Part shown: in pieces, positions 35,568-45,746 of the stretch
How the letters are laid out: each line of letters starts with the position of its first letter
How positions within the stretch are numbered: the first letter of the stretch is position 1
Source: Mycobacterium saskatchewanense
GTDB taxonomy: Bacteria > Actinomycetota > Actinomycetes > Mycobacteriales > Mycobacteriaceae
Direction: 5' to 3'
Length of the DNA: 64,000 nucleotides
Assembly: GCF_010729105.1 (NCBI RefSeq)
Contig: NZ_AP022573.1
Span: 5,270,001-5,334,000 of the forward strand
Program-made: the position numbers and the translations under genes
The notes under the pieces: model-generated
Seen by the model: the letters and a program-made list of their open reading frames with translations, nothing else
Database searches by the model: none
Told to the model about the DNA's origin: nothing

Positions 35568-36113
35568 ATGGGAAATGTGACGGACACCGGCGCCCCGGTC
35601 GGCCAGGTGCTCGATGGCGCTCGGCAGGAGGCCGACGAATACCGAGGGGACAATCCCCGGCCGTTGGGCGGCTACGTGGCGGTGTTGTGCATTTACGGCG
35701 CCGTGGTGCTGATCGCCACGCTGGCCGCCGTGGTCACCGGCCGCCGGCTGCCGACGCGGTGGCCGTTGCAAGACCTGGTCACCGTGACCCTCGGGACCCA
35801 CAAGCTGTCGCGGACCCTGACCAAGGACGCGGTGACGAGCCCGCTGCGTGCGCCGTTCACCCGTTTCAAGGGCAGCGGCGGCCCGGCGGAGGTGATGGAG
35901 GAGGTTCGGGAGGAGAGCCCGCTGCGCCACAGCTTCGGGGAGTTGCTCACCTGCCCGTTCTGCCTGGACATGTGGGTGGCGACCGGGTTCGCCATCGGCC
36001 TGGTCTTCGCCCCCAGGTTCACCCGGCTGGTCGCGGGCGTGTTCACCGTGCTGACCGGGGCCGACTTCCTCCAGCTCGTCTACGCCATGGCGCAGCAGAA
36101 GGCCGAGGGCTGA
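35568..36113 (+). CDS. DUF1360 membrane protein
   Basis: 181 residues from an ATG with GGAGGAG seven bases upstream. Two or three hydrophobic segments are visible (about 38-58 AVLCIYGAVVLIATLAAVV; about 135-152; about 155-172). The DUF1360 hallmark LVTVTLGTHKLSRTLTKDAVTSPLRAPFTRF and the CPFCLDMWVA motif are present. DUF1360 proteins are found in spores of Bacillus and in actinobacteria; their function is not known. The paired Cys in CPFC could bind metal or form a disulfide. Confidence 0.85.
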   Translation: MGNVTDTGAPVGQVLDGARQEADEYRGDNPRPLGGYVAVLCIYGAVVLIATLAAVVTGRRLPTRWPLQDLVTVTLGTHKLSRTLTKDAVTSPLRAPFTRFKGSGGPAEVMEEVREESPLRHSFGELLTCPFCLDMWVATGFAIGLVFAPRFTRLVAGVFTVLTGADFLQLVYAMAQQKAEG

Positions 36114-36122
36114 GGGCTCGGC

Positions 36123-37445
36123 TCATCCCGTTTTCGGCATGGGGATGCCCTCGCTGGCCGCGAACCCCGCATCCTTCTGGGAAGCGAGCCCAATCGAGAC
36201 CACGGATCGGTCGAACAGCAGGTCGGTCAGGTAGGCCAGCGCCACTGCCCACCGGTTGACGCCGCGCGGGATCGCATAGAGGTGGTAGGACCGGGTGACG
36301 ACTTTCGCCGGCAACCCGGACAGGTGCACGTTCAGCGGGTTGGCGACCGCGTGCCACGGGCCCAGGTCCACCACCAGGCCCAGGTTGCGGTGCTTGTAGT
36401 CCTTGGGCGCGCCTCGGAAATGGGGGAGGTCCAGGCTGGCGGCCACGTTGCGGGCCAGCACCTTTCCCTGCCGGGTCGCGTGCTGTGCGGTCGGCGGGGT
36501 GATCTGTCCGGGTTGAGTGAGGTCGGGGACCGCGGCGGCGTCACCGGCCGCGAACACGCCCGGCTGGTCCGGGACCTGCAGATCGGCCCCGACCTTCAGC
36601 CGGCCCCGTTCCGTGGGCAACCCGAGGCCCTGGATCAACGGCGCCCCCGTCACGCCCGTCACCCAGGCGATCGTGTGCGTGTCGACGCGCGAGGCATCGC
36701 TCAGGACAACGTGATCGGCGTGTGCCTCCTTAAGGGTGACGCCGAGCCGGACATCGATGCCGCGCCGCCGGAGCACCTTCTGCGCCGCATCACCCAGCTT
36801 CTTGCCTACCTCGGGCATCAGCTGTTCGGCCAGGTCGAGGAGCAAGAACCTGACGGCGGCCGGATCAAATCTCATCTGCTTGGCCGCCGCGTCGGCCAGC
36901 GCCCGCAGCTGGACCACCAATTCGGTGCCCGAATAGGAGGCGCCCACCACGACGACGGTTCGGCGTGCCGCCGCAATCCGCGGGTTCTCCTCGATGTTGG
37001 CCAGCTCCAGCTGCTCGACGAAATGGTCCCGCAGGTACAGGGCCTCGGCGGTGGTCTTCAACCCGCGCGCGCACGTCGCGAGCCCCGGCACGTCGAACAG
37101 CCGGGTGACCGAGCCGGGGGTCAGCACCAGCCGATCCCAGGACATGGTGTGGCTGCGCTCTTCGGGATCGCAATACGTCAGCGTGCGTTGGGAGAAGTCC
37201 ACGCCGTCCACGCGGCCGCGGACGGCATGCACGCCCTTGAGCGTGTTCGCCAGTGGGACCGCGACGAAGCGGGCGTCGACAACACCGCCGGCGACGTCAG
37301 GCAGCAGCGGCGTGTACAGCATGTAGTCGACGGGGGAGATGATGGTGATGTCGACCTCCGCGCGCCGGCGGCGCAGAATGCGGGCCAGGCGGTGCGCGCA
37401 GGTGAATCCGGTGAAACCGCTGCCCACGATCACGATTGACGTCAC
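36123..37445 (-). CDS. Type II NADH dehydrogenase-like FAD oxidoreductase
   Basis: 440 residues. The N-terminal FAD-binding Rossmann motif is IVIVGSGFTGFTCAHRLAR, the NAD-binding motif is VVVVGASYSGTELVVQL (about residues 164-180), and FAAGDAAAVPDLTQPGQITPPTAQHATRQGK is the second FAD contact. These mark the NDH-2 / sulfide:quinone reductase superfamily; it resembles M. tuberculosis Rv1812c more than the main Ndh by its length and the divergent C-terminus. It would oxidise NADH and pass electrons to a quinone or another acceptor. The GTG start lies at the edge of an inverted repeat and has no clear ribosome site, so it may be leaderless. Confidence 0.85.
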   Translation of the reverse strand: MTSIVIVGSGFTGFTCAHRLARILRRRRAEVDITIISPVDYMLYTPLLPDVAGGVVDARFVAVPLANTLKGVHAVRGRVDGVDFSQRTLTYCDPEERSHTMSWDRLVLTPGSVTRLFDVPGLATCARGLKTTAEALYLRDHFVEQLELANIEENPRIAAARRTVVVVGASYSGTELVVQLRALADAAAKQMRFDPAAVRFLLLDLAEQLMPEVGKKLGDAAQKVLRRRGIDVRLGVTLKEAHADHVVLSDASRVDTHTIAWVTGVTGAPLIQGLGLPTERGRLKVGADLQVPDQPGVFAAGDAAAVPDLTQPGQITPPTAQHATRQGKVLARNVAASLDLPHFRGAPKDYKHRNLGLVVDLGPWHAVANPLNVHLSGLPAKVVTRSYHLYAIPRGVNRWAVALAYLTDLLFDRSVVSIGLASQKDAGFAASEGIPMPKTG

Positions 37446-37465
37446 CCGTCCGAGTGTAGGACGGG
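37445..37465. other. Inverted repeat at the start of the NDH-like gene
   Basis: CCCGTCC-gagtgta-GGACGGG, a 7-bp perfect stem with a 7-base loop. It abuts the GTG start codon. It could be an operator or an RNA hairpin affecting translation. Further upstream (37590-37625) ACTTCGTTT occurs twice, 25 bases apart; I see no gene between 37466 and 37750. Confidence 0.35.
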
Positions 37466-37824
37466 CAGGGGCGGCGGGTCGGGGCCGACGGCGGGCGAAC
37501 CATCGGTGACGGGCGCGAAAACTACCCTATCCCAGGGTGTTTCGTGTATGCAGCGGTGACGTGGGACAAGGCGAGGGTATCGGCGCTCGGAGCCTGCACT
37601 TCGTTTTCTGGCTCCTAGACTTCGTTTGGCGGCATTGACTCACCAAACCGACCGTTAGAACGCTTGAATGAGCGAGGCGTGTCTCAAGAAGAAGCGTGCC
37701 CGGATTTCGCCGCCCAGGGGTCACCCCGGGGGCAGACCTTCGAGAGAGGGTGCTGTGCAAGACACCAGTACGGGCGTCGTCGCCCAGCTCGCGGAGCTGG
37801 TCTCCAGCCGAGAGGAGCAGGGCG

Positions 37825-38361
37825 GTGACCAACGTGGCGGCCACGCATCGTTATCCAGTCCTGTTGGACGAGATCCAGAACCGATACGGGGAGGGGCTGT
37901 GCGTGGAGGCCGCGTGGCGGCAGCACGTGCTGCACGGCGACGACCTCACCAAAGATGAACGGTGGCCGCGGTATCGGCGGCACGCGCTCGAAGAGACCCC
38001 GATCAGGTCCATCCTGTCCTACGAGTTGTTTGTGGACCGGGTCAGCATGGCCGCGCTCAACTTCTACGCCGACCGGCCGCACGCGTTCCCCGACGACTCG
38101 GTGGAGCTGGGCGCCGTTCATGCCACCCACATCGCGCTGGCGTGGTCGATGTTGCGCCGCCAGGACCAATTCCGCAGTGCCCTCGCGTCCAGGGACATGA
38201 TCGGCCAGGCCAAGGGAATCATCATGGAGCGCTTCAGTCTCGACGCCGTCGAAGCATTCGAACTGCTCACCCGGCTCTCGCAACAATCCAACACCAGGCT
38301 CGTCGACGTCGCGAAATCACTGATCGACAGCGAGCATCCGCTCAAGCGTCGACACGGTTGA
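37825..38361 (+). CDS. GAF-ANTAR regulator with truncated, frame-disrupted N-terminus
   Basis: 178 residues from a GTG with GAGAGGAG upstream. The visible part is the second half of a GAF domain (RYPVLLDEIQNRYGEGLCVEAAW, SILSYELFVDR, AALNFYADRPHAF) and an ANTAR domain (RDMIGQAKGIIMERFSLDAVEAFELLTRLSQQSNTRLVDVAKSLI). The usual N-terminus of this family (VQDTSTGVVAQLAELV) is found at 37755-37802, but in another frame, and about 45 expected GAF residues are missing. The original gene therefore seems to have lost an internal segment. The remaining ANTAR part could still be made from the GTG, or the gene may be dead. Confidence 0.6.
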   Translation: MTNVAATHRYPVLLDEIQNRYGEGLCVEAAWRQHVLHGDDLTKDERWPRYRRHALEETPIRSILSYELFVDRVSMAALNFYADRPHAFPDDSVELGAVHATHIALAWSMLRRQDQFRSALASRDMIGQAKGIIMERFSLDAVEAFELLTRLSQQSNTRLVDVAKSLIDSEHPLKRRHG

Positions 38362-38416
38362 CGGCGCCGCCCAGGCCGGAGTTTCGGCGGGCGCCAGGCG
38401 GGTATGTGCTGTGCAC

Positions 38417-39598
38417 ATGAAGGCTGTCACCTGGCACGGCAAGCGCGATGTGCGAGTGGAATCGGTGCCCGACCCGAAGATCGAGAAGCCCACCGACGCC
38501 ATCGTCGAAGTCACGTCGACCAACATCTGCGGATCCGATCTGCATCTTTACGAGATTCTCGGGGCGTTCATGAAGCCCGGGGACATCCTGGGGCACGAGC
38601 CGATGGGTATCGTGCGTGAGGTCGGCGGTGAAACGGGCGACCTGCGGGTGGGGGACCGGGTCGTGATCCCCTTCCAAATCTCCTGTGGCAGTTGCTACAT
38701 GTGCGACCAGCAGCTCTACACCCAGTGCGAGACCACCCAGGTGCGGGCTCAGGGCATGGGCGCGGCGCTGTTCGGCTACTCGGAGCTCTACGGGGAGGTT
38801 CCCGGCGGCCAGGCCGAGCTGCTGCGTGTGCCGCAGGCCCAGTTCACCCACATCAAAGTGCCTGAGGGGCCGCCGGACTCGCGGTTCGTATACCTGTCCG
38901 ACGTGCTGCCGACGGCGTGGCAGGCCGTGGCGTACGCCGATATCCCCGACGGCGGCACGGTCACCGTCCTGGGCCTGGGGCCGATCGGCGACATGGCCGC
39001 GCGCATCGCCGATCACCTCGGCTACCGGGTGATCGCCGTCGACCTGGTGCCCGAACGGCTGGCCCGCGCCGCGGAGCGCGGCATCCACACCGTCGACCTC
39101 GGGCGGCTCGACGCCGACCTGGGCGATGCGATCCGGGACCTGACCGACGGCCGCGGTACGGACTCCGTGATCGACGCCGTGGGCATGGAGTCCCACGGCT
39201 CGCCCGCCGCGCAATTGGTCCAGCAGGCCACCGGTTTGCTGCCGGACTTCGTCGCCAAGCGACTCATGCAGACCGCCGGCGTGGACCGGCTGCATGCCCT
39301 CTATTCCGCGATCGACATCGTGCGGCGCGGCGGAACCATCTCGCTGATCGGCGTGTACGGGGGGATGGCCGATCCGCTCCCGCTGCTCACCCTCTTCGAC
39401 AAGCAGGTGACCCTGCGGATGGGGCAGGCCAACGTGAAGCGGTGGGTCGGCGACATCATGCCGCTGCTCACCGATGACGACCCGCTGTGCGTCGACAATT
39501 TCGCCACCCACGTCCTGCCGCTGGAGCAGGCGCCGCACGCCTATGACATCTTCCAGAAGAAGCAGGACGGGGCCGTCAAGGTGATCCTCAAGCCGTGA
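38417..39598 (+). CDS. Zinc-dependent alcohol dehydrogenase (FdhA-like)
   Basis: 393 residues from ATG 38417 (GTG 38411 is an alternative); neither has a good ribosome site. MDR-superfamily features: TNICGSDLHLYE with the catalytic-zinc Cys, GHEPMGIVREVG, the structural-zinc-type cysteines in ISCGSCYMCDQQLYTQCE, and the nucleotide-binding motif VTVLGLGPIGDMAARIA. The long insertion and the SDVLPTAWQAVAYADI region resemble glutathione-independent formaldehyde dehydrogenase-type proteins. The substrate is not known. It stands alone with its own promoter. Confidence 0.85.
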   Translation: MKAVTWHGKRDVRVESVPDPKIEKPTDAIVEVTSTNICGSDLHLYEILGAFMKPGDILGHEPMGIVREVGGETGDLRVGDRVVIPFQISCGSCYMCDQQLYTQCETTQVRAQGMGAALFGYSELYGEVPGGQAELLRVPQAQFTHIKVPEGPPDSRFVYLSDVLPTAWQAVAYADIPDGGTVTVLGLGPIGDMAARIADHLGYRVIAVDLVPERLARAAERGIHTVDLGRLDADLGDAIRDLTDGRGTDSVIDAVGMESHGSPAAQLVQQATGLLPDFVAKRLMQTAGVDRLHALYSAIDIVRRGGTISLIGVYGGMADPLPLLTLFDKQVTLRMGQANVKRWVGDIMPLLTDDDPLCVDNFATHVLPLEQAPHAYDIFQKKQDGAVKVILKP

Positions 39599-39766
39599 CG
39601 AGCGACTGACACCCGCTTACCGCGCGACCGCACAAAAGGATAAGCGACACAAGCGTTTTGCGCACACCGTGGTGGCATCGCCGCAGCAGGCCGCCGCGGG
39701 GTGCCGGCGCGCCACGCGGGTGCCCAGCCGGTTTGATCACCGCACAGGCGGGGTATCAATGGCGCC

Positions 39767-41917
39767 ATGACCACCGCAGAGACGCCTGCCCCCACGCCCA
39801 CTGGAGAGGTGTGGCCGGGGAGGGCTTACCCCCTGGGCGCCACCTATGACGGCGCGGGCACGAATTTCGCCGTGTTCAGCGAGGTGGCCGAGCGGGTGGA
39901 GCTGTGCCTGTTCGACGCCGACGGAACCGAGAGCCGGGTCCCGCTGCCCGAGGTCGACGGCTACATCTGGCACGCCTACATCCCCAACATCGAACCCGGC
40001 CAACGCTACGGCTACCGCGTGCACGGCCCGTACGACCCGCAGAACGGCTTGCGGTGCAACGCCAACAAGCTTCTCGTCGACCCGTATTCGAAGGCGATCG
40101 ACGGCTCGTTCGAGTGGAACCAGGCGTTGTTCAGCTACAACTTCGGTGACCCGGACAGCCGCAACGACGACGACTCCGCCGCCTTCATGCCCAAGTCGGT
40201 CGTCATCAACCCGTACTTCGACTGGGGCAATGACCGGCCGCCGGACCGCCAGTACGCCGACACGGTCATCTACGAGGCGCACGTCAAGGGCCTGACGCAA
40301 ACCCACCCCGACCTCCCCGAGCAGCTGCGCGGCACCTACGCGGGCGTCGCGCACCCGGTGATCATCGACCACCTCAAGAGCATCGGCGTCACGGCCATCG
40401 AGCTGATGCCGGTGCACCACTTCGCCAACGACTCCACCCTGGTGGACAAGGGTCTGTCGAACTATTGGGGTTACAACACAATCGGGTTCTTCGCGCCCGA
40501 CTTCAAGTACTCCAGCGCCACCTCGCCCGGCGGGCAGGTGCAGGAGTTCAAGGCCATGGTGCGGGCGCTGCACGAGGCCGGCATCGAGGTCATCCTCGAC
40601 GTCGTCTACAACCACACGGCCGAGGGCAACCACATGGGCCCGACGTTGTCCATGCGGGGCATCGACAACCCCGCCTACTACCGGCTGGTCGACGACGACA
40701 AGCGCTACTACATGGACTACACCGGCACGGGCAACAGCCTCAACGTCGGGCACCCGCACGCGCTGCAGCTGATCATGGACTCGCTGCGGTATTGGGTGAC
40801 CGAGATGCACGTCGACGGCTTCCGGTTCGATCTGGCCGCGACGCTGGCCCGCGAATTCTTCGACGTGGACCGCCTGGCGACGTTTTTCGAACTGGTGCAA
40901 CAGGATCCGACCGTGAGCCAGGTCAAGCTGATCGCCGAACCCTGGGACGTCGGCCCGGGTGGCTATCAGGTCGGCAACTTCCCGCCGCAATGGACGGAAT
41001 GGAACGGCAAGTACCGCGACACCGTGCGGGACTTCTGGCGCGGTGAGCCCGCGACGCTCGACGAGTTCGCCTACCGGCTGACCGGGTCCGCCGACCTCTA
41101 CGAGCACACCGCGCGCCGGCCGGTGGCCTCGATCAACTTCGTCGTCGCCCACGACGGCTTCACGCTGCGTGACCTGGTGTCCTACAACGAAAAGCACAAC
41201 GAGGCCAACGGCGAGGACAACAACGACGGCGAGAGCCACAACCGGTCGTGGAACTGCGGCGCGGAGGGGCCCACCGACGACGAGGGCGTCAACGCGCTGC
41301 GGACTCGACAGCAGCGGAACTTCCTCACCACGCTGCTGCTGTCGCAGGGTGTGCCGATGATCTGCCACGGCGACGAGCTGGGCCGCACGCAGAACGGCAA
41401 CAACAACGGCTACTGCCAGGACAACGAGCTCACCTGGATCGACTGGTCGAAAGCCGACAGCGGCCTGCTGGAGTTCACCCGAATGGTGTCCGCGCTGCGC
41501 GCCAACCACCCGGTCTTCCGCAGGCGCCGCTTCTTTTCCGGCAAGCCGCTGGGCCGCCGGGGACAGGACGGATTGCCCGACATCGCCTGGTTCACCCCTG
41601 ACGGCGCGGAGATGACCGAGGAGGATTGGGGCGCCGGTTTCGCGAAGTCCGTCGCGGTGTTCCTCAACGGCCACGGCATTCCCGACCGCGATGCGCGGGG
41701 GCAGCGAGTGCTCGACGACTCGTTCCTGCTGTGCTTCAATGCCCACCACGAGCCGATCGAATTCACCTTGCCGGCAAAGGAATTCGGTGCATCCTGGCAG
41801 CTCGTGGTGTTCACCGGGCCCGAGGAGGAGACGCCGGCGGAGGAGGTGCCCGGGGGAGGCGCGCTCACCGTGGACGCGCACACCGCCGTGGTGCTGCAGG
41901 CCCCCGACGGGGGCTAG
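39767..41917 (+). CDS. glgX: Glycogen debranching enzyme GlgX / TreX
   Basis: 716 residues, near the 721 of M. tuberculosis Rv1564c. An N-terminal CBM48 module ([33 protein letters not shown]) leads into a GH13 barrel. Visible GH13 motifs are [11 protein letters not shown] (region I), DGFRFDLA with the nucleophile Asp (region II), IAEPWDVG with the acid Glu (region III) and [10 protein letters not shown] (region IV). It hydrolyses alpha-1,6 branch points of glycogen. In M. tuberculosis treX lies with treY and treZ; here neither neighbour is present. Together with PfkB and OtsB1 it adds carbohydrate-reserve turnover to this region. Confidence 0.95.
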   Translation: MTTAETPAPTPTGEVWPGRAYPLGATYDGAGTNFAVFSEVAERVELCLFDADGTESRVPLPEVDGYIWHAYIPNIEPGQRYGYRVHGPYDPQNGLRCNANKLLVDPYSKAIDGSFEWNQALFSYNFGDPDSRNDDDSAAFMPKSVVINPYFDWGNDRPPDRQYADTVIYEAHVKGLTQTHPDLPEQLRGTYAGVAHPVIIDHLKSIGVTAIELMPVHHFANDSTLVDKGLSNYWGYNTIGFFAPDFKYSSATSPGGQVQEFKAMVRALHEAGIEVILDVVYNHTAEGNHMGPTLSMRGIDNPAYYRLVDDDKRYYMDYTGTGNSLNVGHPHALQLIMDSLRYWVTEMHVDGFRFDLAATLAREFFDVDRLATFFELVQQDPTVSQVKLIAEPWDVGPGGYQVGNFPPQWTEWNGKYRDTVRDFWRGEPATLDEFAYRLTGSADLYEHTARRPVASINFVVAHDGFTLRDLVSYNEKHNEANGEDNNDGESHNRSWNCGAEGPTDDEGVNALRTRQQRNFLTTLLLSQGVPMICHGDELGRTQNGNNNGYCQDNELTWIDWSKADSGLLEFTRMVSALRANHPVFRRRRFFSGKPLGRRGQDGLPDIAWFTPDGAEMTEEDWGAGFAKSVAVFLNGHGIPDRDARGQRVLDDSFLLCFNAHHEPIEFTLPAKEFGASWQLVVFTGPEEETPAEEVPGGGALTVDAHTAVVLQAPDGG

Positions 41918-42387
41918 ACCGTCAGCCCATGTTGCGGCGCGGGCATCGAGCGCCATCGGTGACCTTTCGCCAGCCGCAACGGGCTCCGCGGAGCATCATC
42001 TGCGGCCAGGCCGCATCGATCCGGGTCAGCCGGTCGATACCAGTCGCCCAGACACGGCCAGCCCCGACGCGTGCTTGAACGACCCTGGCCGCGCTCACGT
42101 GGACGGGATCGGCAGGGCTGGCTGCGGCGATCTTGTTCCGGTCGGGTCGCCCCCCATCGAGGTGTCGGGCAAGACGTTCTCCACGACGCTGAGCGTTGGC
42201 GCCACACTCGCCCTCGCCGAGGAGTGCGTCGACACCATCACGGCGCGGGCGGACGCGGCGACGTAATAAGGCCACGTTGGGGAACAGGAACACCGTCGTC
42301 AAATTGAGCGCCGCGCTATCGCCACCCTGCGGCATGAAGATCCGGTAGGTTCTTGCCGACGGCAGTGCGTTACAGGAGAGGGCGAAT
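41918..42387. other. 470-base stretch without a supportable gene
   Basis: Short open frames exist on both strands, but none has a ribosome site, family motif or consistent third-position GC. The last 30 bases before the SDR carry its ribosome site (GGAGAGGGCG). A decayed gene cannot be excluded, but I recognise no protein fragment. Confidence 0.5.
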
Positions 42388-43158
42388 ATGTCACGGACGG
42401 TGGTGGTGGGCGCCTCGAGCGGGCTCGGTCGCTGCATCGGGGTCGGTCTCGCCGGGCGTGGCCACCAGGTGGCGCTGCTGGCCCGGCGGCGCGAGCGGAT
42501 CGAGTCGGCGGCCCGGGATGCGGGACCGGCCGCGATCGCGGTCGAGTGCGACGTCACCGACGGGGCTTCGTGCCGCGCGGCGATCGGCGATGCCGCCGAG
42601 GCGCTCGGCGGCATCGACAACCTCGTCTATACGCCGGCCGTCGCCCCGCTGGCCCGGCTGGTCGACACCGACGCCGCAACCTGGCGTCGCATCTTGGATA
42701 CCAACGTCGTGGGGGCGGCGCTGGTGACGGCCGCGGCGGTGCCGCACCTTTCGGCTTCCGCGGGCAAGGCGGTCTACCTCTCCTCGGACGCGGGCACGTT
42801 CGGGCCGCCCTGGCCGGGTCTGGGAGCCTACGGCGTCAGCAAGGCGGCCCTGGAGCGACTGGTTGAGGCCTGGCGGGCCGAACACCCGGACATCGGCTTC
42901 ACCACGTTGATCGTCGGCGAGTGCGCCGGCGGCGAGGGTGACAGTCAGACCGGGATGAACGTCGGCTGGGACATGGATCTGGCGCGCCAGGCCGTCCCGC
43001 TGTGGGCCTCGCGGGGCTGCATGCCCGGCAAGTTGATGCCCGTCGAGGACCTCGTCGAGGTGGTGCACACGATCCTGCGCACCGACGCCGCCACGTCGAT
43101 GCCCGTCGTCGTCGCACGGGGCGCGGACGCCGGCCCCGCGGCGTTTGCGTCGTCCTAG
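42388..43158 (+). CDS. Short-chain dehydrogenase/reductase
   Basis: 256 residues, GGAGAGGG before the ATG. Classical SDR pattern: VVVGASSGLGRCIG for NAD(P) binding, CDVTDGASC, the NNVVG-type loop as TNVVGAALV, catalytic Ser in YLSSDAG and YGVSK at about residue 150. GARRRERIE after the first helix favours NADP. The substrate cannot be predicted. An aldo-keto reductase lies convergent just downstream. Confidence 0.88.
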   Translation: MSRTVVVGASSGLGRCIGVGLAGRGHQVALLARRRERIESAARDAGPAAIAVECDVTDGASCRAAIGDAAEALGGIDNLVYTPAVAPLARLVDTDAATWRRILDTNVVGAALVTAAAVPHLSASAGKAVYLSSDAGTFGPPWPGLGAYGVSKAALERLVEAWRAEHPDIGFTTLIVGECAGGEGDSQTGMNVGWDMDLARQAVPLWASRGCMPGKLMPVEDLVEVVHTILRTDAATSMPVVVARGADAGPAAFASS

Positions 43159-43171
43159 CGGTGCGCCGTGG

Positions 43172-44143
43172 TCACTTGCGGCCCAACTTCTCCCGGACCA
43201 GGTCGGTGAGGAAGCGCCCGTTCGAGACCGGGCGGAACGCGCGGGCGGCCTCGGTCAGGGCATCGCGGGATTCCGGGCGCAGCTCGATGTCGGCCGCGGC
43301 GACGTTGAACTCGAGCTGCTCGACGCCGGACGCGCCCGGGATGGCCACCACGCCGGGCAAGCTGATCAGCCACGCCAGCGCCACCTGCGCAGGCTTCGCC
43401 CCCACCTCGGACGCCACGTCGCGCAGCGTCTGCAGCAGCGGCTCGATGCGCCGGAGGTTCTCCGTGCCGAACAACGGGTTCACCGCGCGGACCCCGCCGG
43501 GGCGGTTGTCCGGCCCGTACTTGCCGCCGAGCAACCCCTGCGCCAACGGGCTGTACGCGATCACGATGCGATTCTCCCGCTCGGCGAACGGCACCAGGTC
43601 GCTCAGCGCGTTGGCGTGCGCGAGAGAGAAGTGCACCTGGTTGCTGATGACCGGCCGACCGAGCGCGGCATCGGCCTTGCGCCACCGCTCGAGCGAGTAG
43701 TTCGAGACGCCGGCCGCGCCGATCTTCCCGCTGTCGAGCAGGTCGCGCATCCCCGGCATGATCACCGAATCCGGGAACACGGGGTTCGCCTGATGGATCT
43801 GGTAGAGGGGGATGCGGTCCAGGCCGAGGCGCCGGGCGCTGGCGCGCTCGCGCTGCCTGACCACGGCGGGGAACGGGGCGACGGGCATGATCTTGCTGGC
43901 GACCGCGACCTCGGCGCGCCGGCTGCCCAGAGCCTCCCCGAGGATCCGCTCGCTCTTCCCCAGCCCGTAGACCTCGGCCGTGTCGAACAGCGTCACCCCG
44001 GAATCGAGCGCGCGGCGGACGATGTCGCCCGCCGCGCCGGAGGCGTACCGGTCCCCGTAGCCCCATTCACGGGAGCCGAACTGCCAGGTGCCCAGGCCGA
44101 TTCGGCTGACCCGCCCGATGCCCTCGACGTCGAGATATTTCAT
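43172..44143 (-). CDS. Aldo/keto reductase
   Basis: 323 residues with the AKR tetrad: Asp in LFDTAEVYG, Tyr four residues later, Lys in VASKIM and His in YQIHQANP. GVSNYSLERW, AYSPLAQGLL and AIPGASGVEQLE are conserved AKR segments, the last near the NADPH site. It belongs to the YajO/PdxI-like general stress AKR group (GSP69-like). It reduces carbonyl compounds with NADPH; the substrate is unknown. The stop codon is 13 bases from the convergent SDR stop. Confidence 0.9.
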   Translation of the reverse strand: MKYLDVEGIGRVSRIGLGTWQFGSREWGYGDRYASGAAGDIVRRALDSGVTLFDTAEVYGLGKSERILGEALGSRRAEVAVASKIMPVAPFPAVVRQRERASARRLGLDRIPLYQIHQANPVFPDSVIMPGMRDLLDSGKIGAAGVSNYSLERWRKADAALGRPVISNQVHFSLAHANALSDLVPFAERENRIVIAYSPLAQGLLGGKYGPDNRPGGVRAVNPLFGTENLRRIEPLLQTLRDVASEVGAKPAQVALAWLISLPGVVAIPGASGVEQLEFNVAAADIELRPESRDALTEAARAFRPVSNGRFLTDLVREKLGRK

Positions 44144-44166
44144 GCACCCACCCTACGGCGGTCCCG

Positions 44167-45164
44167 TCAGCCGGGGATCTTGTCGAGCACGTAGTTGGCG
44201 ATGCTGACGGCGGCCTGGCGGGGGCGATCGCCGTCGGTGGTACCGCTGCAGGAGACGTAGAGGTCGACCACGACGTTGGCTTTGGTTGCGATCGCGCGGG
44301 TGGAGCGAATCTGCAGTCCGGTGGGCGCCAGGTCCAGGGTGCTGATGCCGTTGCCGCCGTCGGCCGGGGCGCTCAAGGTGAAGGGGATCGGCCCGGCGCC
44401 GGGGATGGTCACCCGCACCGTCGTCCCGCCGCACTGGCGCCATCCGGCCAACACCCCATCCAATTGCGATTGGGCGGCGGGCGGGTCGCGGAACGCCGCG
44501 GCGGCCTGAATGACCTGTACCGACTTGAGCAGCGTGCGCGTGTCGGAGAATTCCTGCGCGTGGTAGCCGAGGATGACGCCGGCGGCGTAGGCGTCCGGGG
44601 TCCCCGGGGCGATGCTTCCCCAGCACTCCGCGCGGTCGATGGTCCCTTCCCGGTCGGACCGGCTGGGGCGGTCCCACGTCTGGCCCGCCTCGAGGTTCCG
44701 GTCGGCGGTCATGCTCTCGAGCGCGTCGAGGCCGGGCAACAGGGCGGCCACGGCGGCCGGGGCGACCGCGGGCGGGGCCGGCGCGGGGGCCGCCGTGGGG
44801 GCGGGCGCCGCGGTCCGGCTGGGCGCGGGCGCGAACGCCGCGAAGGCCGCCCACGCGGCCAGCGCGACCACGGTCGACGCGATGAATGCGTACGACAGCA
44901 CGATGCCCACCACGGCGCGGTCGCGGCCGAGCTCGCCGGTGCGTCGGATCTGCGCGAGCCCGAGATGCCCCAGAATCGCCCCCACGGGGGCGAACACGAA
45001 CGCGAACACCAGCGACAGCGTCGCGAGCGCATTTACCGAGGGGGGAGGCGGCGGGGGCGGCGGGGGGAGGTAGACCGGCGGGGCGGTGGCGGCGGCCTGC
45101 CGAGCGGGTCGTAGGTGAACGGCGGAAGGGGACCGCCGCCGAGCGGATCCTGGGGATTGCTCAC
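44167..45164 (-). pseudogene. DUF4190 / PknH-sensor-like membrane protein, frameshifted in a proline tract
   Basis: The GTG at 45164 has AAGGAGGG upstream and opens VSNPQDPLGGGPLPPFTYDPLGRPPPP. In that frame the protein ends quickly. A -1 shift in the C-rich run at about 45060-45095 restores a normal protein: proline tract, a DUF4190-like double membrane segment (ALATLSLVFAFVFAPVGAILGHLGL...DRAVVGIVLSYAFIASTVVALAAW), an Ala/Pro linker and a PknH_C-like extracytoplasmic domain ending ANYVLDKIPG. The span of 998 bases is one short of a multiple of three, as expected for a single-base loss. It may be a real mutation, a phase-variable tract or a sequencing error. Confidence 0.7.
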
Positions 45165-45440
45165 GCCTCGGCCCTCCTTGTCCGGGGATCCTGCCCCGAA
45201 TGTAGCCGATGCTCTCGAGGGGGTGCAGCGCTGCACATATACGTCGCCGCGGTGAGTTGCATCCGAGCGTCCGGATGAGCGTGCCGAACGCAAATATACT
45301 GGTCAACTCCTATCTACCGCGGATCACTCCTCTGGCTATCGCAGTGGATACGTTGCGCTGCTACGCATAAGTACCCTTGTATACGTAGCATCTGTCTGTC
45401 GTTGGTCGACGCGAGGCGAACCGAAAGCGAGGAGAGACCC

Positions 45441-45725
45441 GTGACGCTGCGACTCCCGGACCTGGCGCAGTGTTGCGACGTCCACGGCGGCGACCTTGCC
45501 GCGGTCGGGGTGTGGCACGAACACTCGCCGGTCGTCCTTCTGCCGCCAGGTGCCGCATTCACGCGCCACGGTGGATTCCGGGGCCTCTGCCGGCGGCCAC
45601 GGTCACTTCCCTGGGCGTTCCTCTTTGTCAGCAATGCCCGCATGTCCACGGCTACACGGGGTTTGGTCGACATGGTGATGGGTAGACCTCCGGTTAGCGC
45701 GCGCCAACAGCCCGGCACGCGTTGA
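45441..45725 (+). CDS. Possible small ORF in a 580-base gap (doubtful)
   Basis: Between 45165 and 45746 the only candidate is a GTG-started 94-residue frame with GAGGAGAG upstream. Its first half has good third-position GC (VTLRLPDLAQCCDVHGGDLAAVGVW), which fades towards the end. I recognise no family. The rest of the gap, including an AT-richer patch at 45285-45400, shows no gene; it may hold the promoter of the hemerythrin gene. Confidence 0.25.
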   Translation: MTLRLPDLAQCCDVHGGDLAAVGVWHEHSPVVLLPPGAAFTRHGGFRGLCRRPRSLPWAFLFVSNARMSTATRGLVDMVMGRPPVSARQQPGTR

Positions 45726-45746
45726 GGATTGAACCGGGAGGACACC

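Noticed and set aside
45207..45440. Possible noncoding RNA or tRNA in the gap before the hemerythrin gene
   Set aside because: No cloverleaf, anticodon arm or T-loop sequence could be formed by eye. Only a slightly AT-richer patch is visible.
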